Origin: Yponomeuta sedellus
Lineage: Eukaryota; Arthropoda; Insecta; Lepidoptera; Yponomeutidae
Reading direction: 5' to 3'
DNA: 64,000 bases
NCBI GenBank assembly: GCA_934045075.1
Contig: OW203749.1
Location: 5,422,804-5,486,803 of the forward strand
Below, one piece after another: positions 39,726 to 49,783 of the stretch. The notes under the pieces are model-generated. The model saw only the letters and a program-made list of their open reading frames with translations, did not search any database and was not told where the DNA came from. A program made the translations under genes and the position numbers. Within the stretch, counting starts at the first letter, position 1. The number at the start of each line of letters is the position of its first letter.

Positions 39726-40073
39726 TTCCTCTATTAATAATAATAAATCTTTATTGATAGCCACATACAATCAATCAGCTTAAATATACACGAAGTAGGA
39801 GTGAACAGATGGCTGACAGGGAATTAAGTTGGTGAGTCTTCTGTCTCCCAAGCTAGAATGATCTGTATTATGGGAGCCAGATATCCTCTGTACAACAGTG
39901 GACGGCCTTTTATCACAAACATATAAGAAATGCAGTGACTTATCTTAATATTAGGTATGTAAAAAAAATAAACAGGAAAAAGTGGATGTGTTTGTTTTCG
40001 TAGGTGAATGATTGTGTGTGTGTTTGTGTGTGCGTTATGTGTTAGTGTGTAATTGATCTCCTGTTGTCTCCAG

Positions 40074-40187
40074 GTCCGCGCCATAGTGCCGCTGCATCCG
40101 CTCAAAGGGGCTGACAGCGGGTGTATGATCGCCACACTCGGAGGCGGGTACCGCCCGCTGCTGCAGCGCTTCGTGCCGCAGTCGCAG
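40074..40187 (+). CDS. Lrrk: LRRK exon: penultimate coding exon
   Basis: Acceptor tgttgtctccag|GTCCGC, donor TCGCAG|gtaaga; 38 codons, phase 0/0. It reads VRAIVPLHPLKGADSGCMIA, then TLGGGYRPLLQRFVPQSQ. The end of this exon and its donor are repeated over the next 1.2 kb. Confidence 0.87.
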
Positions 40188-41420
40188 GTAAGATTCCCGC
40201 TTTTTCATTTGTACATACATTACATTTCATAAGGAGTGAATAAAGCGGTGCCGCCGCAGGTAAGACTCTTGATTTTCATTTCTTCCTCTTCTTCAGGCTA
40301 TATTAGTCCACTGCTGGACATAGCCCTCACCTAATGAGCGCCACAGCGCAAGGTTGTGCCGTCATTGGGGGTAATGCCCATAATCCCCACGCTGGGCATG
40401 CGGGTTGGGCTTCGCAGTTTGGTGGAATTGTACTGCAGGGGGCGCTGCTGCCCACCCTCCGGTTTGTGTCCCTTAGTCGCCTTTTACGACACCCTCGGTA
40501 AGAATTTGGGTTGGTGCTATTCTCTAGGCCGACACCACGCAGCAGCGATTTTCATTTGTACATACATTATATTTCATAAGGGCTGACTGCAATGGTTCGC
40601 GCCGCAGCCGCTGGTAAGATTCACGTTATCCATTTGTACATACTTTACATTTCATGGGAAGTGACGGTTAGTGCCGCAGTCGCAGGTAAGACTGGTTTTT
40701 CATTTGTACATACATTACATTTCATAATGAGTGACTGCAGTGGTTCGTGCCGGAGCCGTAGGAAGACACCATTGTTAATCGACTTAAAAAAAGGAGGAGG
40801 TTATGAATTCGACGGGTAAATACTTATTTCGGTTGCACGTATTACATTGTATATTCCATTGAATGCTACCCCTTGTGCCGCAGCAGCAGGAAACACTCCC
40901 TTTGTTTTATTTGTACATACCTTACATTTCGTAAGGAGCTGACAGCGGGTGTACAATCGCCACACTCGGGGGTGGGTACCTGCAACGGTTCGTGCCGCAG
41001 CCGCAGGTAAGACTTCCGTGTTTCATTTATACATACATTACATTTCATAACGAGTGACTGCAAAGGTTCATGCCGCACTCCCAGTATGCTGATGGTAATG
41101 CAGCAAGAACACTAAAAAGTTTGACAAAATTTGTATTTTTCCTGTCAAATCTTTGCTCTTGAGACCTACAGGGGTACCAGACATGTCTCGGTCACATATG
41201 CCGCCAAGTTAGCCAGTGGTGAACAAGACTCGGTCGGCTTCATCTCTGTCGCGGTCGCTATGTAAGCGTCAAGACATTTCGGGCTCGACAGAGCATTTGA
41301 CATTTTTGTAAAGAGATGGGCGTTTATCGTTCGTGGCATGCTAAGAGAACAGGTAAGACTTCCGTTTTTCATTTGTACATACATTACATTTCATAAGGTG
41401 TAATAAGGGTTAGTGGCAGC
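40166..41420 (+). repeat. ~80-bp array of the penultimate exon end and donor (8-9 units)
   Basis: Units begin (g/c)ttcgtgccgcag(t/c)cgcag|gtaaga, followed by tttttcatttgtacatacat, tacatttcataaggagtga. Copies: 40166, 40246, 40594, 40663, 40743, 40870, 40987, 41067 and 41340. The copy before 40987 includes a longer exon part (gctgacagcgggtgtacaat). Several keep a good donor (cgcag|gtaaga at 40187, 40258, 40683, 41008); others have lost it (gtag|gaagac). Confidence 0.92.
40283..40548 (+). repeat. SINE inserted into the exon-end array, with target duplication
   Basis: ttcttcaggctatattagtc ... ggcgctgctgcccaccctcc ... ctctaggccgacaccacgc. It is flanked by gattttcattt on both sides (40272-40282 and 40548-40558), which is part of the array unit, so it inserted by retroposition after the array unit had formed. 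Confidence 0.85.
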
Positions 41421-41508
41421 CTGAATCGGAGATTGGTACCTCCTGTGGGTACCCTACCGCTGTAGGTTAGACTTCGATCCATTTTTTTTATTGTACATTA
41501 CATACATC

Positions 41509-41668
41509 ACAAGTTGTCAAGCCGCCCATAAGGTCTCTGATACGGCTTAACGACTGCCATTACATGACAGCCGGCACCAACGGCTTAGCGTGCCTTTCGA
41601 AGCACAGAAGCGCTTGGAAAAATTCCACTGGAGGTAGTTACGGGACGGTCACCCATCCTGCACCTGAC
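41509..41668 (-). repeat. 5S-SINE, partial
   Basis: Middle part on the minus strand (ggtgcaggatgggtgaccg ... atggcagtcgttaagcc); the 5' A-box block is lost at 41668. Confidence 0.75.
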
Positions 41669-41729
41669 CTATTTTTATCCTGATGAATAAAAAAAGACTG
41701 TATTAATTCTTTTGTATTATCATTCGCAG

Positions 41730-41807
41730 TCAAATAACAACGCGGCAGCCAACAGCGCTGGCAGCTTCTGCTTGCTCTGGCGGGCGGACGACTGGCAGCC
41801 GGACTAA
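41730..41807 (+). CDS. Lrrk: LRRK last coding exon with stop
   Basis: Acceptor atcattcgcag|TCAAAT; 25 codons then TAA. It reads SNNNAAANSAGSFCLLWRAD, then DWQPD. The F-C-L-L-W-R part is the closing strand of the last WD40 blade, where other LRRKs have a similar L-T-V-W strand. No clear polyadenylation signal was found close to the stop; an AATAAA occurs at about 42850, which would make a 3' UTR of about 1 kb. Confidence 0.87.
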   Translation, partial: SNNNAAANSAGSFCLLWRADDWQPD

Positions 41808-42745
41808 CTCCGGCCAGTCACAGCCACCCAGGTCCATCCAGCCGCCAATGCGGGTCTCGTCATGATGCTGAACTCGCGTGGATACAAACCGTCAGCTCAC
41901 TAGCCGAGTTGATTAATTAGGTCGCTAAATGACATGACCAGGAATGCAGATGATGTTGGGTAACGGACCCACTCAAGAACTAAACTAAAAACTGATGAGA
42001 TAACAAAACACTTAAAAAGCCTGTATGCGTCGACGCCTCTCGACTTGGCAGCCGGCGCCGTTCGGGATGGATGCACTGAGGTTTGGGGATCCCTAGACTT
42101 CCCCGTCTATCCCCAAGAGCTCTTTCCCCAGAAAGCTACCTACCTGCAGTGCACTTTCACGACACTGCGTTATATCACATATATATGTCTACTATTTTCG
42201 GCGATCCGTCGCCCATCAACAGAACTGTCAATACTGGGATCCGTCCCTGAACTTTTTTCGCACTTCACACGAAGATATAAGCCCGGCAATCTAATTGCCA
42301 CACGAATCACACGTTTCACACGCAACAAAACCAGAGGTCAATGTGCCACCACTTCTGATAGCTGTCAAGTCATGGAACGCGTTCCAAATCAAACTTCTAT
42401 TCTAAACAGACGATACGAAGCATCCGAGGGTTTCGTCACGGTGTTGTGCCCGCGTGAGTTGTGCCGGTAGCATTGATGTGCCGAGTAGGTTGTGCTCAGA
42501 CGACAGCTGGCGTTGAGGGTTTCCTCACGATGTTGAGGTAGCAACAAGTGCCGGTAACGACGAGCCGGTATATGATGCTAAATTATGATTTATGTGAGGG
42601 TTTTTTCATGATGTCGCGCCCACTAACAACGATGAACTTAATAATATAGGTCGGTTGGTACGAAGGAAGCTAGTTCAGTCCCCTAATGGCGACAAGCTAA
42701 TTTGAGTTTTGTCGCTAGACAATAACCTGTTTTAGGTTATGTTCC
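41808..42745 (+). other. Probable Lrrk 3' UTR and downstream sequence
   Basis: No repeat family dominates until 42750. The 141-codon frame at 42045-42470 has no recognisable domain and is probably chance. The sequence has mixed composition, with a weakly repeated 'gagggttt(c/t)(g/c)tcac' motif at 42427, 42518 and 42597. Confidence 0.45.
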
Positions 42746-42749
42746 GACG

Positions 42750-42848
42750 TATAATTTTCCGTCGTTTCGGCACTTTCTCAAGTACCGTGGTCTTGTGGTC
42801 TCCCGAGACCACGGTACTGGAATAAGTGCCGAAACGTCGGAAAATTGT
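42750..42848. repeat. Foldback element
   Basis: Arms with tttccgtcgtttcggcactt ... aagtaccgtggtct and agaccacggtactggaataa ... gtgccgaaacgtcgg are complementary around a loop tgtggtctcccg. Confidence 0.8.
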
Positions 42849-42882
42849 AAAAATAAACGAGTAGAATCCTTAGAAAATACTA

Positions 42883-43010
42883 ACCCCCGGTTTCTCGTAC
42901 ACTAAAAAGCTGTTAATCTACTGTTAACAGCTGTCAGTTGGCCAAAGTGCATACAAAAAAAAACAACTAACAACTGTTAACAGCTTGTTAGTGTACAAGA
43001 AACCGGGGGT
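42883..43010. mobile_element. Small palindromic MITE
   Basis: Ends acccccggtttctcgtacac and gtgtacaagaaaccgggggt are inverted, and inner parts (ctgttaacagctgt, caactgttaacagctt) pair too. About 128 bp. Confidence 0.82.
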
Positions 43011-43112
43011 ATCTGTTCAATATATTCTTGAATGCAGCTATCGTTTCGAATGATGATTGTGACAAATACATCATACAGCCTCATTATACCTTAACTACAA
43101 TAATTGACTGTA

Positions 43113-43344
43113 CAGTCTATTTATTCTTACTTGTCCAATTTAGTAAACAAGATTCTAACCTCAAAATTGAGATTCGATGCCTAAACTAGACATTTTCTCG
43201 CAAATTCATGAACTATCATGAACTATGTTTATAAAATTGGCAGCGTGTTATCTAAAAGAGTGTTCCAGGTTACTTAATTTATAATATGGCAGTTTTGGAC
43301 TAAAAAGTCACATTTTGAGGGTAGAATCTTGTTTACTAAATTGG
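43113..43344. mobile_element. TA-MITE, family copy 2 (3' end truncated)
   Basis: cagtctatttattcttactt ... aatcttgtttactaaattgg; the last 30 bp or so of the right inverted repeat are missing. Confidence 0.82.
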
Positions 43345-43650
43345 TCTTGACTCGCATCAAACTTGACGCGATAAATGAATATTTCCTGTAGTATTTAACG
43401 TAAGCCATATCCCACCAAAACACTCTGTAAAAACTAGCCAAGTCTCGATGGAGCTGCTCGTTTATCTCCAAAAAGTAATGAAATCCAGACAAAGTCGTGC
43501 CAAGTCTAAGGTTCCTTACTGCGATTTCTTTATTATTATAAGTGAAATCATGGTCGCGTTGTTGTTATTTCACTATGCTCACAGATCACTCGCAGATGTT
43601 GAATGCCAAACTTTGTTTACAAGCTTTTAGTTCTCAAACCATAGACAAAA

Positions 43651-43683
43651 ATGGCTGACCGCGTTTTCGGCTGTTTAGCAAAG
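43651..43683 (+). CDS. Candidate first coding exon (MADRVFGCLAK)
   Basis: agacaaaaATGGCT is a good start context. The frame gives MADRVFGCLAK and then AAG|gtaagt, a consensus donor in phase 0. No downstream exon was identified on this strand, so this may be chance or the start of a gene whose remaining exons I cannot see. Confidence 0.25.
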
Positions 43684-43767
43684 GTAAGTTTTAAAATATA
43701 TTTTTGTGTTGCTTTTACGTCCTCAAAAAATATACTAATATATTTTTTGGTCTAATGGAAGAGATAT

Positions 43768-43855
43768 TTACTGGCACGGTTAGCCAGAGGTCGCGGGTTC
43801 GAGTCCCGGCATGGGTGGAATTTTTGGCCTCTAAATAGGTTTTTAAGATATTTAC
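43768..43855 (+). repeat. tRNA-like SINE, 3' half
   Basis: ctggcacggttagccagagg, ggttcgagtcccggcatgg and tail ggcctctaaataggttttt; the A-box half is missing. Confidence 0.78.
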
Positions 43856-43859
43856 CATT

Positions 43860-44075
43860 TAAAACTTACTTGAAAAGAGGGTCAAATAGCGGATTAGGGT
43901 AATTACGTTATACTTTACTATATCACCGTTTCATTAAACAAATTGTATGCGTATTCTAAAATAGTATATTGTAATTCGATAGATAGAAAATTTTATGTGA
44001 AAAATCTCTTCCAAAATTGTATTGTATTCATTTATTTATTTAGGTAATGCACATACTTATCTATCTATCTATAAT
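43860..44075. other. AT-rich sequence without recognised features
   Basis: No gene or repeat family recognised. Confidence 0.5.
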
Positions 44076-44077
44076 CA

Positions 44078-44290
44078 GCCCACATCAACCCACTGCTGGG
44101 CATAGGCCTCCTTTTTATTGCGCCATTCCTCACGGTCCTGTGCTAACCTGATCCATCTCTGACCCGCAACCCTCACGATGTCGTCTGACCATCGTGTCGG
44201 TGGTCTGCCTACCAACCTCCTTCCCTCCCTTGGCCACCACTCCGATACTGCCCTGGTCCACCGGCCGTCTTCCCTTCTATGCCAAGTGTC
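44078..44290 (-). pseudogene. C-terminal fragment of a LINE reverse transcriptase (RTE-like)
   Basis: The minus strand reads DTWHRREDGRWTRAVSEWWP, then RLVGRPPTRWSDDIVRVAGQ, then RWIRLAQDREEWRNKKEAYA: the conserved C-terminal tail (GRP..RW.DDI..vAG..W...AqdR..W) of RTE-type LINE proteins. Only the end of the ORF is present. Confidence 0.75.
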
Positions 44291-44291
44291 C

Positions 44292-44348
44292 CGCCCATCT
44301 CCACTTTAAGTCTGTGATCCGCTCACAGACTTAAAGTGGAGATGGGCG
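44292..44348. repeat. Perfect 26-bp hairpin with a 5-base loop
   Basis: cgcccatctccactttaagt + ctgtga, loop tccgc, then the exact reverse complement. It is formed at the 5' break of the LINE fragment, so the arm is LINE sequence copied back on itself. Confidence 0.9.
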
Positions 44349-45054
44349 TCACGAATACCTACATGTAATAAAAAATGGCTTTTGCATCTACGTAATGAGA
44401 TGATTTATACAGCCTCCAGTAGCACCTTCACTCACACTAGATAGGTGAATGGGCCACTCGACGCTGCAGTGCCTGGAATAAGTACTTGTATTATATGCTT
44501 GAAGTTTTAATGAGCTAGTGAAGAAAGTAAAGCGTTGGCTTTTAATGATTTTATTAGAACAGCATTGAATGCTGTTAAATAAATAAATATTCATGGACAT
44601 ATTACAGAGATCTTGTTAGCCCTGTACTAAGTACAACTAAATGACTTGTGTTATAAGGTGCTAACTCGACGATAGATTTAATACAATAAATACATAGATA
44701 ACATCCAAGACCCGAGACAAACTAGAAAAGTTCGTTTCCTAGTCTGACCCGAATCTGAATCACACTATCAAACTGATATTACAAAGGCGAAAGTTTGTGA
44801 CTGAAATATATACTTTCGAAATAAAAATTACTCGAAAAAGAGTTTAATCTTGTGTATTAAATCACCATAGTAGATAACCTTCGTTTAAAACCTGGCAGAA
44901 GAAAACTAAATTTTTTCGGGTAGTTTAGGATAAAACAAAATTAAAACTGTATTACAGTACTACACATCATAAAAGTCCCTTCGGGAATCTACGTTCGCGC
45001 AGACTAGGAAGAAGTGTTACGAAAGTACCCGAAGCTATAAGTACATTCAACATT

Positions 45055-45155
45055 TTAAAACCTATTTAGAGGCTAAAAATTTCACCCATTCCGGGATTCG
45101 AACCCGCAACCTCTGGCTATCCGTGCCAGCGCTCTACCAATTGAGCTAACCAATT
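45055..45155 (-). repeat. tRNA-like SINE, 3' half
   Basis: aaacctatttagaggctaaa, ccgggattcgaacccgcaac and ctctaccaattgagcta. Confidence 0.78.
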
Positions 45156-45249
45156 CAACATGATCTTTAACCGATACGGTTAAGGTGCAGAATTGATTGC
45201 CGCATTAGCGCTACCTATTTCGCTCAGGCTAATATTGCCAAATATTAGC

Positions 45250-45420
45250 GTGAGTCAACCCTTGTCTGTCCCCACTGCTGGGGTACGGCACTCTTCCTGC
45301 ATGGCAGGAAGGTTAGGCCATACTCCAATACGGGGGCAAAGTCCGGGTTTGTGGAAGATTGTAAGGCAGTGGCGGGCTTTATTGACAAAAGTTATCAAGC
45401 CGCCCATAAGGCGGGTCTCT
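45250..45420 (-). repeat. 5S-SINE, 3' part
   Basis: gtccccactgctggggtacg ... aagttatcaagccgcccata on the + strand, i.e. a minus-strand copy truncated at the 5' side. Confidence 0.72.
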
Positions 45421-45515
45421 ACCTGCATCACATGAAGGCTAGGCTAAACTTATAGAATTTTATTATTTATAATAGTAGGGTACATTTCCAAATTCAGACT
45501 ATGACAACTGTATAT

Positions 45516-45985
45516 AGTCTGTTAGTTTTTAGAATAAACCTCGGCTGATATATTCGAAATATCGGTATCAATATGACACTTCTTCTTCAGGCTATATTAG
45601 TCCACTGCTGGACATAGCCCTCCCCTAAGTAGCGTCATAGCGCAAGGTTGTGCCATCATTTGGGGTAGTGCCCATAATCCCCACGCTGGTCATGCGGGTT
45701 GGGGATCGCAGTTTGGTGGAATTGTACTGCAGGGGGCGCTGCTGCCCACCCCCCTGTTTGTGTCCCTTAGTCGCCTTTTACGACACCCGCGGGAAGAATT
45801 TGGGTTGGTGCTATTCTCTAGGCTGACACCACACAGCATTGACACTTAATTTCACATAACTTTTCAAAATAGTGAAGAAGTTTTATACACAACAGGAAGT
45901 AGTATTACACTCGTGTGCTTTCGGCGAAAACCGAAGCCTACTCTAGAGCCCGAGGTATATTCTAAAAGCTAACAGACTGTAGGTA
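45516..45985. mobile_element. MITE (acagtctgttag ends) with a nested SINE
   Basis: Left end tatagtctgttagtttttag and right end aaaagctaacagactgta. Inside, 45584-45838 is the 'ctgctggacatagccc' SINE, flanked by tgacactt on both sides as its target duplication. So the SINE is the younger insertion. Confidence 0.8.
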
Positions 45986-46106
45986 CTTACTAGTAACAGG
46001 CAGTAGACTCCACTGCCCTTAGCTAAGTGGGAAGAACTACGCCAATACCAAAGATAATATAAATAAAATTGTGTTTACTAAGTAAGTACAGTCTATATAC
46101 TAAGTA

Positions 46107-46341
46107 CAGTCTATTTATTCTTACTTGTCCAATTTTGTAAACAAGATTCTACGCTTAAACTGTGACATTTTAGTCCAAAACTGCCATATTTCCGTAAATG
46201 AAGTAACTTAGAACACTCTTTTAGATAACACGCTGCCAATTATAAAATAGTTCATGAATTTGCTAGGAAATGTCTAGTTTAGGCATCTAATCTAAATTTT
46301 AAGGTTCTTGTTTACTAAATTGGACAAGTAAGAATACACTG
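46107..46341. mobile_element. TA-MITE, family copy 3
   Basis: cagtctatttattcttactt ... gacaagtaagaatacactg, flanked by TA. A partial copy of the first nine bases lies just upstream (46089). Confidence 0.84.
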
Positions 46342-46669
46342 TAGGTAGGTAGATGGGTATCAACCCTTGTATGTCCCCACTGCTGGGGCTTTCTTTGCAT
46401 TCAATTTGCAGCAATTTGCATTCCGCTTCTTCTACGGCACGCCTGCGCCGTCTATGAATTGCGTTGTGAATTTGTGCTGGAAACTACTCATTACAATAAT
46501 GTTGAACAATCATAATATAATTATGTAGTCTATGGATGTGGTTGAGAAATAAACTAGTTACTATAATACTTTTCGCATTTTATTGACCTTAAACCTTACC
46601 TATGTAAATGGATTACAGATAAATGTGTACGCTATTATGGAAGAGGATTTAAAAATCTTTCGTCATACC

Positions 46670-47100
46670 GATTCATGACACGTGGTCCCATTGTCTTTGT
46701 TCCATTATCACTCGTGGTCCCACTAATCCTGAAAACATTGACTCGTGGTCGCACTGACAGGTGCGACCACCAGTCATAGCTATAGAGTAGGCTCGTGGTC
46801 CCAGGGCGTACGGCCAATGCACAACACAAGGCACGTCATATACAAGAATGCAGAGAAAATTTTGGTGACGTCTGTTAAAAAAACTGAAAATATTATCACC
46901 TGTCGGTTTTGATATCCGTCAAAAAATCTATGAAAAATGTTGTTTATGGAACAATTCTCCCTTAGAGATCGATTTATTGGGACCACGACCCCATGATGCA
47001 GTTGTAGCTATTAGCGGGAATAAGTGATGAGACTACGAGCCTTGAACTGGTGGGACAGCGAGTACGGTGGGACAGAATGGGTGCGACCACGAGTCACAAA
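46670..47100. repeat. Region of repeated 'actcgtggtcccac' blocks
   Basis: cgtggtccca/cgtggtcgca occurs at about 46681, 46712, 46743 and 46794, and in inverse orientation (gggaccacga, tgcgaccacgagt) at 46979 and 47081. It could be a foldback element of about 430 bp or a local repeat; no protein. Confidence 0.55.
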
Positions 47101-47138
47101 TCGCCACGCCTACTCCAGCGGATTTGTTGACTCTAACG

Positions 47139-47365
47139 CTAATGCGACTTGTAGTTTGAGCCGTTGTTCAAAAAGTTTTCAATGAGGTCGGAGTGGCGTG
47201 AAACTCTCGTGTAGTAAGTGTTCGCGTTAGGATTGCAAAACTTGTCGTCGTCGCCTCTGGGCGCAGTTGAGGCCACGCCCCTCAGGTAGTATCGCACTGT
47301 GCCGTCGCTGCTCGTACTCGGGAACGCCAGCCCGCCACCGCTGTCACCGGTGCACAAACTAGTTC
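47139..47365 (-). CDS. Serine protease, last exon (catalytic Ser)
   Basis: Acceptor (minus) attttcgtcgccag|GAACTAG. Two bases complete Gly, then 74 codons and TAG. It reads TSLCTGDSGGGLAFPSTSSD, then GTVRYYLRGVASTAPRGDDD, then KFCNPNANTYYTRVSRHSDL. CTGDSGGGL holds the catalytic Ser and YTRVS is the typical C-terminal strand of S1 proteases. The base of the specificity pocket (the residue six before the catalytic Ser) lies in this split region and is not a clear trypsin-type Asp, so specificity is uncertain. Confidence 0.9.
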
Positions 47366-47594
47366 CTGGCGACGAAAATGGTAATAAAGATGAGATACAT
47401 ATCATAACATTTACATACAAGCACATACTGCTTCTGGCCTCACGCTAGGACACCTGTGTCGTGGGAGCCAGAAACAACGACATCACAAACATGTAAACAT
47501 CCAAGACCTGGACTTTTTTGTCCCCAGCCGGGATTCTAACCATGGTAGGCAGACGCGCCACGGCGCCACCGTCAAATTCGATCGATATAAAACC

Positions 47595-47680
47595 CCCACC
47601 GCTGGGGCACGGGTCTCTTCCTGCATCGCAGGAAGGTTAGGCCGTGCTCCACGTCGGGTGCCAAGTCCGGGCGACTAGAT
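47595..47680 (-). repeat. 5S-SINE 3' fragment
   Basis: ccaccgctggggcacgggtc ... ggaaggttaggccgtgctcc ... aagtccggg. Confidence 0.65.
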
Positions 47681-47729
47681 TTGACTAGGAAATCCTTTAA
47701 GCCTCAGTAAGTAGGTATATTCGGCAAAG

Positions 47730-47860
47730 TCTCTAATTTGAGGTTGCCTGGAAGAAATTGCTTTTAGCAATAAGGCCGCCAATTGTATTTGATCTTTTAT
47801 ATCTGCCGTTTCTCTAACTATTTTTCCGGTATACAATAAAGAATATTCTTATCTTATCTT
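47730..47860 (+). repeat. LINE 3'-end fragment
   Basis: cctggaagaaattgctttta, gcaataaggccgccaattg, ending tatacaataaagaatattct; as at 21640. Confidence 0.65.
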
Positions 47861-48019
47861 ATCTTAGATTTTTACAAAAGCGAGCTTAATGCAAATGAGC
47901 ATTCTCTACCAGCTAACCTTGGGTTATGTGGATAGTGGAAGGGGCAATGCCTGGAAAGAGTTGTTGCGAAAAATAACATAGATCATCATATAATAAAATG
48001 GCACTTATATAGGAATATT

Positions 48020-48315
48020 ACTCCGAAGTGCTTGAAGTGGCCTAGTGGAACCGAGTGATAGGAATCAATCATCAAGGTTAAGCAACAGCGGGCGCGGTCA
48101 GGTGCTGGATGCGTGACCATCGCGTGACTACCGTTTATGGCATTTTTCCTAGCGCTTCCGTTCTTCACAAGGCACGCTAAGCCGTTAGTGCCGGTAGTCG
48201 TGTAATGGCAGTCGTTAGTCAGAGGCTTTATGGGCGGGTCGGAAACTTCTGACAGTAAGGCCCGCCAATGCCTTACAATCCTCCACCAACCCGAACTTGG
48301 CCACCGTGGTAGAGT
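48020..48315 (+). repeat. 5S rRNA-derived SINE
   Basis: ggcctagtggaaccgagtga, ggttaagcaacagcgggcgcg, ggatgcgtgacc. It is cut at the 3' side by the LINE fragment that follows. Confidence 0.78.
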
Positions 48316-48332
48316 TGTAAGATTAACCGCCA

Positions 48333-48470
48333 CAAGATGGACAGAAGACCTCGTCCAAGTGGCAGGAAGACACTGAATGTAAACCGCGTCTAACCGGTCT
48401 TTTTGGGAATCCATGGAGAAGGCCTTTGCCCAGGAGTGGACTTCTTGTGGCTGAATGATGATAATGAGAA
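48333..48470 (+). pseudogene. C-terminal LINE fragment (RTE-like)
   Basis: Reads RWTEDLVQVAGRH, then, after a small gap, RSFWESMEKAFAQEWTSCG, the same protein end as at 44078-44290 but on the + strand and diverged. Confidence 0.6.
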
Positions 48471-48691
48471 ATATTGGATTTAGAACAACACCAACTGAGG
48501 ATTAGGTCTAGTCGCTTCAGAGAAATCCTCTTATAGTATTGTTTACTAGCTGGTGGCCACGACTTCGTCTGCACAAGATCAGTATTTCGGGTAAATGATA
48601 TTAGAAGGTTATGGCAGCGCTTTTGACAGCGCACGCCAGAATAGCTCGCAGAAGATGTTAGATTTTTTCCTACTTAGTTGACACTTATCGT

Positions 48692-49055
48692 CATAGTTAG
48701 AATATTTTCGGGGCTTAATCGCGTAGTAATTTATTGCTATTTTACCTCGACGTTTCGACGACGTTACAGCCATCGTAGTCGAGTGGAAAAAAGTCGCATG
48801 GCTTACCGTCCGATATTGTCAGTGTAGTGTGTCGCAACCCTAATAGTGTTTTGTGATAGCTGATTGAGGGTAGTCTGAAACCTCATCAGCCGAAGATGCG
48901 AACGGGTGCCAGCCACATCAGTCTTCTCGTGACCACGATGGCTGTAACGTCGTCGAAACGTCGAGGTAAAATAGCAATAAATTACTACGCGATTAAGCCC
49001 CGAAAATATTCTAACTATGTGTACAAGTCGCGAAAGTTTAAAATAACTTATCGTC
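48692..49055. mobile_element. Retroelement copy with a 5' inversion (twin-priming type)
   Basis: Arms of about 84 bp (48692-48775 and 48936-49019) are inverted: catagttagaatattttcgg ... and ... aatattctaactatg. The whole is bordered by acttatcgtcata on both sides (48682-48694 and 49042-49054), a 13-bp direct repeat. A long target duplication with an inverted 5' part is what twin priming by a LINE-type mechanism produces. A + strand fragment of the same family lies at 51296-51420. Confidence 0.7.
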
Positions 49056-49077
49056 ATATTTTAGACAATTCACACAA

Positions 49078-49216
49078 TGTATGTATGTATGTATGTATGT
49101 ATGTATGTATGTATGTATGTATGTATGTATGTATGTATGTATGTATGTATGTATGTATGTATGTATGTATGTATGTATGTATGTATGTATGTATGTATGT
49201 ATGTATGTATGTATGT
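49078..49216. repeat. (GTAT)n microsatellite
   Basis: About 34 uninterrupted units. Confidence 0.95.
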
Positions 49217-49783
49217 ACGAGTAGGTATGTATTTATTAATATGAAAAGAACACATTACATGTTATAAATAAGGCTCCACAAAACCAATAACTAGGTTTGA
49301 CTGTGGGAGCAGTCTCGTTTACAATAGTTTTTCCAGATGTTTTACGTAGCCTTTTTTTTACATAATATTTGCACTTTCTTATAAAATGGATGACTTATCT
49401 TCCTAAGCCCTGGAGTTAACAGTTACTTCAAGTCTTCTAAAACTACGTAGATTTTGAATAACTTTTTCTTCTTATTGTCCAAAAAATGATGAGGAAAATA
49501 TTGGACCTGGAACAGTAAGTTTTTCGGACTTCCTACTAAATCATTGGGTGTGAATTAGGAAACTTATTCGTGATGTCCTATTTTTAGGACGCCAGGGCTT
49601 AGGAGGATAATTATATCCTCATAAATTGTGGCCTATGTGTTCAATGCGATGTATAAGCTATATTATTGTAAAGTTTCATTAAAATCCATTCAGTAGTTTT
49701 TACGTGTAAAAGTAACAAACATCCACCCATCCATACTTGCAAACTTTCTCGTTCATAATATTAGTAGGATAGGCGAAACTTAC
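49217..49783. other. Intron of the protease gene, no recognised feature
   Basis: AT-rich. 49680-49770 (attcagtagtttttacgtgt ... aatattagtaggat) is the kind of short end sequence found on insect DNA transposons, but no partner end was found. Confidence 0.4.

Larger units (their letters stand above)
1..41807 (+). other. Lrrk: LRRK-family kinase gene, 3' half (gene span)
   Basis: Sixteen exons between 1450 and 41807, all with AG/GT borders, join without breaking frame into about 690 residues ending in TAA. The first part is a protein kinase with the features that mark LRRK proteins: YRD instead of HRD and DYG instead of DFG, followed by a long, weakly conserved WD40-like region. In animals LRRK proteins are large ROCO proteins (LRR, ROC GTPase, COR, kinase, WD40) that phosphorylate Rab GTPases and act on endolysosomal membranes; LRR, ROC and COR would lie upstream of this window. 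Exons are short (78-190 bp) and very GC-rich in the kinase and early WD40 part, whereas introns are AT-rich and full of mobile elements. Five exons carry tandem arrays built from their own splice junctions. Family assignment is from recognised motifs and exon order; no database search was possible. Confidence 0.88.

Noticed and set aside
42045..42470. 141-codon open frame downstream of Lrrk
   Set aside because: No domain, no splice context and unusual composition; most likely chance within the 3' UTR or flank.
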